DNA of 46,249 nucleotides from a virus. The stretch's first letter is position 1. Each line of letters opens with the position of its first letter. Positions 22,053 to 30,327 of the stretch are shown piece after piece. The translations under genes and the position numbers were made by a program. The notes under the pieces are model-generated. The model worked only from the letters and a program-made list of their open reading frames with translations, searched no databases and was not told where the DNA came from. The stretch covers positions 1 through 46,249 of IMG/VR virus record IMGVR_UViG_3300032401_000021; one strand, given 5' to 3'.

Positions 22053-23875
22053 TTGGAGTAGACATAGAATCTAAAGATCCTTTTCTTAAAGAAAAAGGAC
22101 CGGGAGTATATCGTAAAGATGGATACGTCTTAGGTTGTTCTTTATCTAACGGAGAGATATCTGAATACTATCCTTTACAGCACTACGACACTACGCCCCA
22201 AGAGCGAGAAAAGAATCTCGGATATTTGAAGGATCAATTAGGAAAGAACAATAGGAAAGTGTTCGCGAATGGTCTTTACGATTTAGACTGGTTAGAGAAT
22301 TACGAAGGAATAAAAGTTTCCGGAAGATTCGAAGACGTTCAGATCGCGGAGCCTTTGTTGGACGAATACAAACGATCGTATTCTTTGGATTCTTTGTCTA
22401 AGGAATATCTTAAAGAATGCAAGGGGTATAAGAATATTTATGATCAAGTTTTTAAGGATCATCCGGAGGTCAAGAAAGAAAGCGATATCAGAAAGATTCT
22501 TTGGAAATTACCTCAAGATCTCGTCGCTGAATACGCTCAAAACGACCCGAACTTAACCGTAAGAGTATTCAGGGAGCAAGAGAAGAAGCTAAACGCGCAA
22601 GATCTTAAAGGGGTGTACGATCTTGAGATGAGCCTCTATCCACTCTTACTCCTGATGAGAAAAACGGGCGTGAGATTGGATGAGAACAGGTTGACCCAGT
22701 TGGGATTAGAACTATCTGACGTAAGATGCGAATTACAAGAGAAACTCAATCAGAACCTTGACGCAGAGATTAACGTCAATAGCGCTAACGATCTTGTTAA
22801 GATATTTGACAAGTACGACTTACCCATAACTTACGGAGAACCTACTCCAAAGATGATGGAGAATGGGATCTATCGGGGCAATCCCACGTTCGATAAGAGG
22901 GTATTGAGTCGTATAGATCATCCAATAATCAAAGATGTAAAAGCGATAAGACACCTCACCACTTTGTTCAGTCTGTTTCTTATTCCGTATCCTGATCTCG
23001 TAGTGTCTGGAAGATTGCACTGTCAATTCAATCAGTTAAGGGGAGACGAGTATGGGACAGTCAGTGGTAGATTCTCTTCGTCTAATCCAAATTTACAACA
23101 AGTCTCCGCAAGAAATGAGGAAGACTACTCCGATTCGGATAATCCTTTAATATCGGGACAGGCTATAAGAAAGCTGTTTCTTCCTGAAGAAGGTTGTTTT
23201 TGGTTAAAAGACGATTACTCTCAGGTTGAGTATAGACTCATATCTCACTTCGCTATTGGAGAAGGGGCAGACACTATACGATCAAGGTATAGAGATGACC
23301 CGAAAACAGATTACCATCATGAGATGGGTTTGATGGCGGGAATAGAAGATCGTAAGATCGTTAAGACTCTAAATTTTGGAGCCGCTTATGGAATGGGTCC
23401 AAACACGATGGCCGATATCTATGGTTGGGATAAACTCACCGCTCGCTCTATCTATGATCGTTATCATAAGAAGCTCCCGTTCATCCGAGAAACTGCGAAT
23501 CGTGTCGCGGCTAAAGCAAAAAGGGTTGGGTACATACGAACGATATTGGGTCGTCGAGCAAGATTGGTGGATCAAGATAAGTCTTACGTTATGTTCAATC
23601 GTTTGATTCAAGGATCTGCCGCGGACATTATGAAAAAGGCTATGAGCGATTCTTACAGGGCAGGAATATTCAATGTTCTACATCCTCACCTGACTGTGCA
23701 CGACGAAAAGGATGTGAGCGTGCCAAGAACTAAAGCAGGTTTAGAGGCGGCTAAAGAGCTCCAGAACATCTTAGAAAACTGCGTTAAGTTGAGAGTCCCG
23801 TTAATTGTAGATTGTCAGATTGGAGATTCCTGGGGAGAATTGAGTATAGTCGAAGACTGGAATAAAATAACTTAA
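22016..23875 (+). CDS. polA-like: Family A DNA polymerase
   Basis: A 619-residue protein; ATG 22016 lies 8 bases after AGGAGG and inside the end of the deaminase gene. The N-terminus has a 3'-5' exonuclease domain (GVDIESK, D16/E18; then FANGLYDLDWL and YAQNDPNLT). Polymerase motif A is DDYSQVEYRL, motif B RKIVKTLNFGAAYGMG with the Lys and Phe of the O-helix, and motif C LTVHDEKDVSV. The motif-B Phe, in place of Tyr, is the E. coli-like type that discriminates against dideoxynucleotides. No 5'-3' exonuclease domain is present, so it is a phage replicative type. It would incorporate the modified nucleotide. Confidence 0.95.
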   Translation: MLSYRDYGKDELIGVDIESKDPFLKEKGPGVYRKDGYVLGCSLSNGEISEYYPLQHYDTTPQEREKNLGYLKDQLGKNNRKVFANGLYDLDWLENYEGIKVSGRFEDVQIAEPLLDEYKRSYSLDSLSKEYLKECKGYKNIYDQVFKDHPEVKKESDIRKILWKLPQDLVAEYAQNDPNLTVRVFREQEKKLNAQDLKGVYDLEMSLYPLLLLMRKTGVRLDENRLTQLGLELSDVRCELQEKLNQNLDAEINVNSANDLVKIFDKYDLPITYGEPTPKMMENGIYRGNPTFDKRVLSRIDHPIIKDVKAIRHLTTLFSLFLIPYPDLVVSGRLHCQFNQLRGDEYGTVSGRFSSSNPNLQQVSARNEEDYSDSDNPLISGQAIRKLFLPEEGCFWLKDDYSQVEYRLISHFAIGEGADTIRSRYRDDPKTDYHHEMGLMAGIEDRKIVKTLNFGAAYGMGPNTMADIYGWDKLTARSIYDRYHKKLPFIRETANRVAAKAKRVGYIRTILGRRARLVDQDKSYVMFNRLIQGSAADIMKKAMSDSYRAGIFNVLHPHLTVHDEKDVSVPRTKAGLEAAKELQNILENCVKLRVPLIVDCQIGDSWGELSIVEDWNKIT

Positions 23876-23886
23876 GGAGAAAGGAA

Positions 23887-24564
23887 ATGGGAGAAAAGGC
23901 AAACTTAATCAACGCAACATTGATCGGAAAGGTGGAATGGTACTTCACCTCGCCCGATGCAATCATTAAAGACGAGCGAGGCGGAGACGGAAAATTGACA
24001 TGGAAGAAGAAGGCGTTTGAAGACCTTAAGAGTACTCTCGCAAGAACATATACGGATATGCCGGAAGCCGCGAGAAGGGGCATAGTCTTCGAAAAAAGCG
24101 TGTACGAGAACGCTAAGAAAGAAGAGATAAAAGGGAGTCCGGAATTTATCTCCGTATGCAGATCCGTTCAGAACTTTTCTTTTTACGAGAAAGAAGGGAA
24201 AAAGCTATCTACGAAATTTGGAGACAGCTACATCCATTGTAAGTATGATGCGATCAACAGAGAGCGTAAGTGTGTCATAGACATAAAGACAACAGAGAAG
24301 TATTACAAGGGCAAATATATGGAGACTGTTCAACATTTATTATACTGTTACGTGTCCGGATGCACCCAATTCACATATCTCGTCGCTGAATGGGATCAGT
24401 ATCCGAAGATAAAGAAAATACACCAAGAGAACTTCTGGGTCGAGAAAGATCTACCTGGATCTGAGTTGAAAGAGTCCATACTCTACAAAGTAGAGAGTTG
24501 TTTGAAAGCTCTTAAAGACTTAGATCTTTGGGATCTCTATCGGGACAAGTATTGTCTGTACTGA
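23887..24564 (+). CDS. PD-(D/E)XK nuclease (RecB/exonuclease-like)
   Basis: A 225-residue protein behind AAGGAGAAAGG. Motifs are a RGIVFEKSVYE helix (64-74), the metal site D121 in KYDAI, D132-I-K134 in CVIDIKTT and Q149 in TVQHLLYCYV. This is the order of the RecB/lambda-exonuclease-like fold, where KTT and QxxxY follow. It could resect DNA ends for recombination-dependent replication, or degrade host DNA. No partner recombinase (annealing protein) is obvious in the window except the SSB-like gene. Confidence 0.85.
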   Translation: MGEKANLINATLIGKVEWYFTSPDAIIKDERGGDGKLTWKKKAFEDLKSTLARTYTDMPEAARRGIVFEKSVYENAKKEEIKGSPEFISVCRSVQNFSFYEKEGKKLSTKFGDSYIHCKYDAINRERKCVIDIKTTEKYYKGKYMETVQHLLYCYVSGCTQFTYLVAEWDQYPKIKKIHQENFWVEKDLPGSELKESILYKVESCLKALKDLDLWDLYRDKYCLY

Positions 24565-24590
24565 TATCGCGGAAGAAGAATAATTATTAC

Positions 24591-24647
24591 GCGGGGGTAT
24601 AATACCCTGCTGTTTTCAGGGGGTATTAAACCCTTACCCCCTGAAAA
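24591..24647 (+). promoter_or_regulatory. Two hairpins in the leader of the SNF2-like helicase gene
   Basis: GGGTATAATACCC (24595-24607) is a palindrome that contains TATAAT. TTTTCAGGGGGTA (24613-24625) pairs perfectly with TACCCCCTGAAAA (24635-24647) over 13 bp with a 9-nt loop. No T-tract follows, so these look regulatory or mRNA-stabilising rather than terminating. The region 24565-24703 otherwise holds no gene. Confidence 0.6.
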
Positions 24648-24703
24648 TAAACGCCCTGTGGGGCAAATGGGGGAGGGTAATTTGGCCGTAAGTGGAGGAA
24701 AAA

Positions 24704-26344
24704 GTGGAATTGGGGAAGAAGATACCGGAATTGTATGAACATCAGAAAGAAGCTCTGAGATTTATAGAGAATAAGTCTTTCTTTGCGCTGTTCATGGAAA
24801 TGGGGACAGGAAAGACTCGCGTCGTTTTGGAAAAAGCCAAGTTGTGGTATAGAGAAGATAAGATAGACTGTGTTCTCATCGTTTCGTCCAACGCGATTAA
24901 ACACCAATGGATAGACGAGCAGATTCCTCTTCATGTAGAGTCCGATATAGACTGGACAGGAATCGTATGGACAGGAGATTCCTCACAGAAGTTTAACCGA
25001 GAATTTATGAACAGGTTAGCGGATAAGAAAAAACTCTTATTTGTTTCGATCAACATAGAGGCTTTTCGTTCCGCGGATACCCAGCGGTCTTTAAACATCT
25101 TATTTAAAGAGAGGAAGGTTTTCTTCGTAGTGGACGAAAGTGTAAAGATTAAGAACGGAAGATGGCCTGCTGTCCGCGGTAAGCGAGGAGGGGCGCAACA
25201 AGCTAATGCTATATTGGACTACTCTCTACGAACTCCTTACAAGGCCATTCTGACAGGGACACCTACTCCTCGGAGTCCGTTAGATCTTTGGAGCCAATTT
25301 GAATTCTTGAAGAAGGATTTCTTCAGAATGGGTTATTTCTTGTTCTCGCACAAATACGCGATCTTAATCTCTAAAAAGACGCAAGAGGGAAAAAAATACG
25401 AGACTCTGATGGACGAGAAATCCTACAACATTCTTAAGAATAGCTTGAGGAAACTTGAGGATCAGTCAGAGAACCCTGCGTATTCCCCGCACACAGAGAT
25501 AGAGCGACTCGCACTAATGAATGGAGTACCTGTGAAGGATATCCTGACTGTGAGGAACATGAACAAATATTCTCCATTTAAGAATCTTAAAGAATTGCGA
25601 GAAGAAATTTCTTCCGTGACCTTCTATAAGAATAAGTCTGAATGTCTTAATCTTCCGGATAAGATATACGAGAAGATGGTTTGTGAGATGCGCGGAGATC
25701 AATTGAAATTGTACAGGGATCTTAAAAAGTTTATGTATGCGGAGTATAAGGATAAGGAATTGGTCGTAGGTCACAAACTTACACTCTTGATCCGACTGCA
25801 GAACATCACCGGAGGGTTTTTCCCCATGATAAGCGGAGAGGGTGAGGCGGAGAGGGTGAGCCTCTTGGAGATAGACACTAACTGTAAACTTACCGCACTT
25901 TTAGAGGATTTAGAGAGTGTTCCAGAAACGACATCCATAATCGTTTGGTCGAGATTCCGAGCTGAGATTGAGGCTATACATCGTCGGCTTACCTACGAAG
26001 GATATTCCAGCGGAATCTACTACGGAGGATCCTCGGAGGATATAATAGACCAATTTAAGCGACGGGAGTTCCAAATTCTGGTTAGTAATACACTGAAGGG
26101 CGGAGAGGGATTGAATCTGCAAGTTAGCTCGTTGCAATATTTCTACAGCAACGACTTTTCGGAGGATAAAAGATTACAGGCCGAAGATCGCAGTCACAGG
26201 ATAGGTCAGACAAACACCGTAGTCTATAAGGATTTAGTCTGTAAGGACACTATCGACGAACACATCTACGCCGTCCTAAAAAGAAAAGAGGATCTGATAA
26301 ACTACTTTCGCAATAAGCCTTTGAAGGAGATCTTAGACGAATGA
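24704..26344 (+). CDS. SNF2-like superfamily 2 helicase/translocase
   Basis: A 546-residue protein. I chose GTG 24704 because GGAGG ends 5 bases before it; an upstream GTG (24692) overlaps that site. The helicase core has the Q-motif LYEHQKEALRF, Walker A MEMGTGKTRVV (31-41), the Walker B FFVVDESVKIKN, motif III LTGTPTPRSPLDLW, then LVSNTLKGGEGLNL (motif V) and LQAEDRSHRIGQTN (motif VI). The last is a hallmark of SNF2 proteins. It would translocate on double-stranded DNA, perhaps at forks or to displace host proteins. It is co-transcribed with the nuclease that follows (ATGA overlap). Confidence 0.9.
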   Translation: MELGKKIPELYEHQKEALRFIENKSFFALFMEMGTGKTRVVLEKAKLWYREDKIDCVLIVSSNAIKHQWIDEQIPLHVESDIDWTGIVWTGDSSQKFNREFMNRLADKKKLLFVSINIEAFRSADTQRSLNILFKERKVFFVVDESVKIKNGRWPAVRGKRGGAQQANAILDYSLRTPYKAILTGTPTPRSPLDLWSQFEFLKKDFFRMGYFLFSHKYAILISKKTQEGKKYETLMDEKSYNILKNSLRKLEDQSENPAYSPHTEIERLALMNGVPVKDILTVRNMNKYSPFKNLKELREEISSVTFYKNKSECLNLPDKIYEKMVCEMRGDQLKLYRDLKKFMYAEYKDKELVVGHKLTLLIRLQNITGGFFPMISGEGEAERVSLLEIDTNCKLTALLEDLESVPETTSIIVWSRFRAEIEAIHRRLTYEGYSSGIYYGGSSEDIIDQFKRREFQILVSNTLKGGEGLNLQVSSLQYFYSNDFSEDKRLQAEDRSHRIGQTNTVVYKDLVCKDTIDEHIYAVLKRKEDLINYFRNKPLKEILDE

Positions 26345-26715
26345 CCGAAGACAAGATATATCACAAGGTAATCCGCCCCCTGTGTAAGAAGAACAGAATC
26401 CTTGTACATAGATTCGAATCTCAAAGCATTCCGGATGTATATATGAGTAAGAACGGGTATGTCCTATGGGCGGAATTAAAGAGCATAAAACATTATCAAG
26501 CTGAGATTAAGCCCGACTGGAGGATCGGACAGCTTGCATGGATCAAACGCCATGCAATATATTACAGCTATAATCTTTGTTTGATTTTATTTTATATAGA
26601 TAGGGTATATTTTCTAAAACCAAAGGAATCCTACAACCCGGAGGAATTGGTGGACGAGAAAGAATACTATCTGAACATTTTGAAAAAGGAGAGTGTATGG
26701 AAGAAAACGCGCTGA
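26341..26715 (+). CDS. VRR-NUC / PD-(D/E)XK-like phage nuclease
   Basis: A 124-residue protein. The active-site pattern is IPDVY (30-34), LWAELKS (42-48; E45, K47) and RIGQLAWI (61-68), which matches the small phage VRR-NUC type (P-D-x..E-x-K..Q). These are structure-specific nucleases, possibly Holliday-junction resolvases. Its position between the SNF2 helicase and ssDNA-binding genes supports a recombination role. It overlaps both neighbours. Confidence 0.83.
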   Translation: MTEDKIYHKVIRPLCKKNRILVHRFESQSIPDVYMSKNGYVLWAELKSIKHYQAEIKPDWRIGQLAWIKRHAIYYSYNLCLILFYIDRVYFLKPKESYNPEELVDEKEYYLNILKKESVWKKTR

Positions 26716-27209
26716 AAGAATTGGAGAATTTGATTTTAGACAAACGGAAAGTCTCTTTTGAGATTGAGAAAGTTGAAGATCAACTAAAGTCTCTTAAGAC
26801 TCAAGAAGAACATCTCGCAAGAGAACTTATTCCAAGTCTTCTCAATCGTTACGGACTATCGGAGATAAGACTATCTTCAGGGGAAAAGGTTATAGTGAAG
26901 GATAATCTCAAGGCGAGTATAGCGGACAAGAACTATTCCCTCGCGTATCACAATATGATAGACGCGGAAGGTGACGACAAGGATCAAGCCGAGAATAAAG
27001 TTAAATCTTTATTCAAAGTACAAACCGTCATAGAGGATCCATCTCCGGAAGTCTTGAATTTGCTGATGGAGAATTCGGTCGTATACGATATGAAGCACTC
27101 TATTCATCCACAGACTTTGAAGAAATACTGCAAGGATAGATTAGAGAACGGAAAGACTATACCAGAAGGTATTTCAGTGTACCAGTATCAAGAAGCCGAC
27201 ATAAAATAA
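26697..27209 (+). CDS. Conserved phage coiled-coil protein (DUF7173-like)
   Basis: A 170-residue protein. Residues 5-45 form a coiled coil (LILDKRKVSFEIEKVEDQLK), then LSSGEKVIVKDNLKASIADK, and a C-terminal block IHPQTLKKYCKDRLENGKTI with PEGISVYQY. These three blocks in this order match a conserved phage family, commonly placed beside the probable ssDNA-binding protein. The family's role is unknown; it may help recombination or SSB loading. ATG 26697 follows GGAGAG. Confidence 0.75.
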   Translation: MEENALKELENLILDKRKVSFEIEKVEDQLKSLKTQEEHLARELIPSLLNRYGLSEIRLSSGEKVIVKDNLKASIADKNYSLAYHNMIDAEGDDKDQAENKVKSLFKVQTVIEDPSPEVLNLLMENSVVYDMKHSIHPQTLKKYCKDRLENGKTIPEGISVYQYQEADIK

Positions 27210-27226
27210 TCTAAGGAGAAAAGAAA

Positions 27227-27982
27227 ATGTCTAAAGAAGAAAAAAATTCACTTAAAATACAACAAGAAAGCTTAGATGTAACCCTATTCCAAGGACAAGA
27301 ATCAGGATTCGAAGGAACGTGTGGACAGACTTTCAAGACCCCTTTCTTAAAGATTCTACAAGCGTTGAGTCCAGAATTGAAGAAGAGCGACCCAAAATAC
27401 AGCTCTTCCTCGGAGCAAGGTCAATTTTTCAACACCGCGCTGGGAGAATCTTATGACTCATTGGATATCGTGGTCTTGCGAGTAGAGCATTCTTTGATCG
27501 TATGGAAACCGGATCGAAAAGGATTCTCAGGTCGTTTTCCAAAATTCAAGGAAAACGAAATATTAGCCAGACAAGAAGGATTACGAAAATGGACTAAAGA
27601 AGGAGACAACGTCGTAGACACCATTGAATTCTTTTGTCTTGACATTAACAATCCCTCCAGCGTGTTCCTTCTTTCTTTGTCTACGACTTCTCTCAAGTAC
27701 GCGAAGTCCTTCGCCACTCGTCTAAGAATGCTCAAGTCTAATGGAGAAAGCGTTGGAGTGAGCTGGGCGGGTGTGTGGAAGATACGCACAGTAGAGGATT
27801 TTAACGATAAGGGCTCGTGGTTTACGATTGGAGAAACTCCCGAATTTCAACGATTCGTAACCAAAGAGGAGATAGAAAAGTACATTCTTCCGGCTAAAGA
27901 AATGCTGAAGTCTGCGGAAACAGACTACACGATAGTTGAATCTGAACGCCCTTCGTCCAGTTCTGAAAACGAAGAATTCTAA
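27227..27982 (+). CDS. Probable phage single-stranded DNA-binding protein
   Basis: A 251-residue protein behind AAGGAGAAAAG. The region TPFLKILQALSPELKKSDPKY (38-58) and the middle block with DKGSWFTIGETPEF match a phage family commonly labelled ssDNA-binding protein. The C-terminus (SERPSSSSENEEF) is a flexible acidic tail ending in Phe, as in T7 gp2.5 and host SSB, where the tail recruits partner proteins. It would coat the displaced strand in replication. Confidence 0.75.
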   Translation: MSKEEKNSLKIQQESLDVTLFQGQESGFEGTCGQTFKTPFLKILQALSPELKKSDPKYSSSSEQGQFFNTALGESYDSLDIVVLRVEHSLIVWKPDRKGFSGRFPKFKENEILARQEGLRKWTKEGDNVVDTIEFFCLDINNPSSVFLLSLSTTSLKYAKSFATRLRMLKSNGESVGVSWAGVWKIRTVEDFNDKGSWFTIGETPEFQRFVTKEEIEKYILPAKEMLKSAETDYTIVESERPSSSSENEEF

Positions 27983-27989
27983 GAGTAGT

Positions 27990-28023
27990 AGAGCCTCGTC
28001 TCAGACAGTTAAGACGAGGCTCT
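27990..28023 (+). promoter_or_regulatory. 12-bp hairpin between SSB-like and ligase genes
   Basis: AGAGCCTCGTCT (27990-28001) and AGACGAGGCTCT (28012-28023) are perfect complements around a 10-nt loop. No T-run follows, so it is probably an attenuator, processing site or stabiliser rather than a true terminator. The ligase ribosome binding site (GGAGG) begins 6 bases after it. Confidence 0.65.
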
Positions 28024-28037
28024 GTCTCGGAGGACCA

Positions 28038-28964
28038 ATGATAGAGTTAAAGATAAGAGGCAAATTTCCTTTCCCTGAATACAGGCCTGGGATGAGTTCA
28101 AAAGAATATGTGTCTTCCGCCTTCTACGAATTTCCCCTGTGGGATTCAAAATTTCTCTGTCAAGAAAAACTTGACGGTTGGTTTGGTATAATCCACAGAA
28201 AAGATTCTGAATGTAGATGGCATAGGGACTGGAGCAAGTACACCATTCTCAAAGAGGCCGCGGAAAATTTTATTCTTCCGAAAGATACGATCATCGTAGG
28301 AGAGGTGGGATACGGAACAGAAAAAGAAACTCGTCTACTGAAAAAAACAAACCGGCTAAGATTTGTTCCTTACGATATTCTTAAGTACAAGGGAGAAGAA
28401 TTATTTAAGAAAACCCACGAAGAAAGATTTTCCTCTCTGATGTCAATTCTTCCTGATCTCATAGAAAAGAATGAGTTCGTTTCCGTGCAAGAGTTAAGTT
28501 GGATAAACCTGTGTTCGCGTGACGGATTAGAAAACAAAGTTATGGCCTGGAATTTCTTTAAAGACGTCTTGTCAGACGGAGGAGAGGGGATTGTTCTTAA
28601 AGAATACTCCGGAACATTGAAAAGTAATTCGCCCTGTACATCTATGTATAAGGTAAAGAAATTTCTTACGAAAGACTATGTGTGTCTCGGATTCTCCAAG
28701 TCGTCCTCAGAACTATATCTTTCGGAAGATATGAGCGTATCCTCTATGGAGTGCGGGTTATATGTTGACGGAAGATTGAAGGAAGTGACCAAGACCAGCG
28801 GATTTGATTTTCAGTGGAGGAAGAAATTTTCAGAAAATTCAAAAGAGTATATCGGAAAAGTGGTTGAGCTCGGAGGATTTGAGATATTTCCAAGTGGGGC
28901 TATGCGACACTCCAGTTTCTTACGATTCCGAGAAGATGTAGATCCGGAAAACTGTGTTTTGTGA
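28038..28964 (+). CDS. ATP-dependent DNA ligase
   Basis: A 308-residue protein; ATG 28038 lies 5 bases after GGAGGACC. The nucleotidyltransferase motifs are visible: motif I QEKLDGW with the AMP-accepting K44, motif III GEVGYG, motif IV EGIVLKE and motif V YKVKKF. It lacks an N-terminal zinc finger or a BRCT domain, so it is a compact phage ligase. It would seal Okazaki fragments and join recombination intermediates. It is the last gene of the early unit. Confidence 0.92.
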   Translation: MIELKIRGKFPFPEYRPGMSSKEYVSSAFYEFPLWDSKFLCQEKLDGWFGIIHRKDSECRWHRDWSKYTILKEAAENFILPKDTIIVGEVGYGTEKETRLLKKTNRLRFVPYDILKYKGEELFKKTHEERFSSLMSILPDLIEKNEFVSVQELSWINLCSRDGLENKVMAWNFFKDVLSDGGEGIVLKEYSGTLKSNSPCTSMYKVKKFLTKDYVCLGFSKSSSELYLSEDMSVSSMECGLYVDGRLKEVTKTSGFDFQWRKKFSENSKEYIGKVVELGGFEIFPSGAMRHSSFLRFREDVDPENCVL

Positions 28965-28969
28965 AAAGA

Positions 28970-28994
28970 GACCGGCGAGGAAATCCCGCCGGTC
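28970..28994. terminator. Bidirectional terminator at the convergence of early and late units
   Basis: GACCGGCG (28970-28977) and CGCCGGTC (28987-28994) form a perfect 8-bp GC-rich stem with a 9-nt loop, between the end of the ligase gene and the end of the lysis cassette. On the minus strand it is followed by TCTTTTC, a U-rich run; on the plus strand the run is missing. It most likely terminates the leftward late transcript. Confidence 0.8.
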
Positions 28995-29025
28995 AAAGAC
29001 ATTCAAAAGGAGACAATAAATAAAA

Positions 29026-29355
29026 CTATTTTTGATTTAACTGTTTAAAGCACTGATCCTCGTCGTGTCCAGACCATCTGTTCTTCTGATCCTTACAATA
29101 GATGTACTTGTCGAACGCTCTGCACTCCATTGTTCTTGCAGTGCAGTCTTGTACCTTTGCTTCGCTGTCCAAGTTAGCATTCTGCCATTCACAAAGATCG
29201 GCACGATAGCACGATTCTAACGTGTAATTCTCTCTCTTTGGCATTGTACTCACCTTCCCGTAAGTGGCACACCCTTGAAGAATCAAGGAAGTCCATAGTA
29301 CACTTACGACGATTAAAGCTAATGTTACAACTATACGGGCTTTCTTCTTATTCAT
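29026..29355 (-). CDS. Lipoprotein, candidate outer-membrane spanin or lysis lipoprotein
   Basis: A 109-residue protein with a type II signal peptide: a basic start (MNKKKARIV), a hydrophobic core (TLALIVVSVLWTSLILQG) and C29 in the lipobox LQGC. The mature part is acidic and has eight cysteines, which suggests disulphides in the periplasm. It overlaps the previous membrane gene (ATGAATAA). In such an order, holin, endolysin and a membrane protein plus lipoprotein suggest a spanin-type pair. The usual spanin motifs were not visible. Confidence 0.72.
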   Translation of the reverse strand: MNKKKARIVVTLALIVVSVLWTSLILQGCATYGKVSTMPKRENYTLESCYRADLCEWQNANLDSEAKVQDCTARTMECRAFDKYIYCKDQKNRWSGHDEDQCFKQLNQK

Positions 29356-29605
29356 AGATTTTCTCCTTGTCGTGTATTGTAGGCACGAATCGATCTCTTT
29401 CGCACCGTTCCGGTCTACACTTTTCTGTTTCGTCGGTAACTCCAGGAAAAGGGATTCTTATTTCCTGTTTTTGACATTTGAATTCTCCGAAAGAAATAGA
29501 GAATCCAGAGAGAGTCACAGCTCCCACGATGAAAGCTAAAATTATCTTCCACCAATTTTTGCTCTTTAAGAATTCAATTAGAATCTTAACCTTAGAATTC
29601 TTCAT
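29348..29605 (-). CDS. Small inner-membrane protein of the lysis cassette (spanin-like or holin-like)
   Basis: An 85-residue protein with one hydrophobic helix (residues about 20-38, KIILAFIVGAVTLSGFSISF) after a basic N-terminus, giving a type II orientation. The C-terminal 45 residues are charged and contain three Cys. Its stop overlaps the start of the following lipoprotein, as in many i-spanin/o-spanin pairs. A holin role is the alternative. Confidence 0.72.
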   Translation of the reverse strand: MKNSKVKILIEFLKSKNWWKIILAFIVGAVTLSGFSISFGEFKCQKQEIRIPFPGVTDETEKCRPERCERDRFVPTIHDKEKIYE

Positions 29606-29607
29606 AG

Positions 29608-30075
29608 TTATACCTCCATTAATCCTTCTCTATATGCGATGTTACCCTGCTCGTTTATAATCTGTGTGAGTGTCTGTTGTCGCATTCTTTGATCCAATCC
29701 TATGTGAACTACTTGATAAGGTTTTCCGTTCGCTATCTTGTACTCCAGAATCAGCTGATCGTACAGCAGTCCTCTGTCCCGAATTATCGCGGCAAGTTCG
29801 TAAGGAGAATACCCTGACGCGGAAATATCTGCCGCTAATCCCAGGACGTGGGTACTCGTAGGCGATCCTCCCACCTTGACGTTAAGTTTTCCGCAACGAT
29901 ATCCTGATCCAATAGTTATGGGTCTTTTTATTATCTTCCGTACTTTTTCCAAGAATTGCGCGACAAGAAGAAGATTGTCCACAACTCCCGGAGAAGGTGT
30001 ATTGTCTATGCCTTCTCTTACAGCGGATTCCGAGAATAGGAATTCGTCCAGCGAAAAGTTTTCTGTCATCTTCAT
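29608..30075 (-). CDS. Peptidase M15-type endolysin (L-alanoyl-D-glutamate / D-Ala-D-Ala type)
   Basis: A 155-residue protein without a signal peptide. The N-terminus has FSLDEFLFSESA, the TPSPGVVDNL helix, ITIGSGYRCGKLNVKVGG (54-70), then STHVLGLAADISA (74-86) with H76 and D83, and VVHIGLD (122-128) with H124. These are the zinc ligands of the M15A family. It cleaves peptidoglycan stem peptides and is released by a holin. Its start overlaps the small membrane gene before it (ATGA). Confidence 0.9.
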   Translation of the reverse strand: MKMTENFSLDEFLFSESAVREGIDNTPSPGVVDNLLLVAQFLEKVRKIIKRPITIGSGYRCGKLNVKVGGSPTSTHVLGLAADISASGYSPYELAAIIRDRGLLYDQLILEYKIANGKPYQVVHIGLDQRMRQQTLTQIINEQGNIAYREGLMEV

Positions 30076-30290
30076 TTCTTTGTCCTCTTAATGACTCCGT
30101 ATGTTTTCAGATACTCCAGCCTCGTTTTGATTTCGGCTATCGCCACGATTGTCTTTTCATTGTTCTCAAAATGCTGTTTGTCATTCTTTCTCAAAGAGAA
30201 GATCGTATAGATCAAAACATTGACAAGTATAAGAGAGACAAAACCGAGAGCTGAAACAGACAGCTTGTAAAGCTCAACGTTATTATCCAT
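30072..30290 (-). CDS. Putative holin (one transmembrane segment)
   Basis: A 72-residue protein with one long hydrophobic helix (LGFVSLILVNVLIYTIFSL, about 15-33) followed by a charged helical C-terminus (HFENNEKTIVAIAEIKTRL) ending in a basic tail KRTKK. It sits just upstream of the M15 endolysin, overlapping it by ATGA. ATG 30290 has a distal ribosome binding site inside a triple GGAGGA run. Position and size support a holin; some phages use such membrane-anchored coiled-coil proteins as regulators. Confidence 0.7.
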   Translation of the reverse strand: MDNNVELYKLSVSALGFVSLILVNVLIYTIFSLRKNDKQHFENNEKTIVAIAEIKTRLEYLKTYGVIKRTKK

Positions 30291-30300
30291 AGGTCTTTCA

Positions 30301-30321
30301 TCCTCCTTCCTCCTTCCTCCT
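30301..30321 (-). promoter_or_regulatory. Triple GGAGGA ribosome-binding repeat before putative holin
   Basis: On the minus strand three copies of GGAGGA(A/T) run in tandem upstream of the holin ATG at 30290, with the nearest 10 bases away. This spacing is longer than the optimal 5-8, which may weaken or time holin translation. Confidence 0.6.
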
Positions 30322-30327
30322 TTATGA

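Noticed and set aside
26395-26430. Possible tRNA T-arm (GATTCGAATC)
   Set aside because: The motif falls inside the VRR-NUC-like gene and no matching acceptor, D-arm or anticodon arm surrounds it.
9337-28964. Integrase, transposase or prophage repressor
   Set aside because: I looked for tyrosine or serine recombinase, DDE and CI-like patterns in the early region and saw none. The small helix-turn-helix proteins alone do not show lysogeny.
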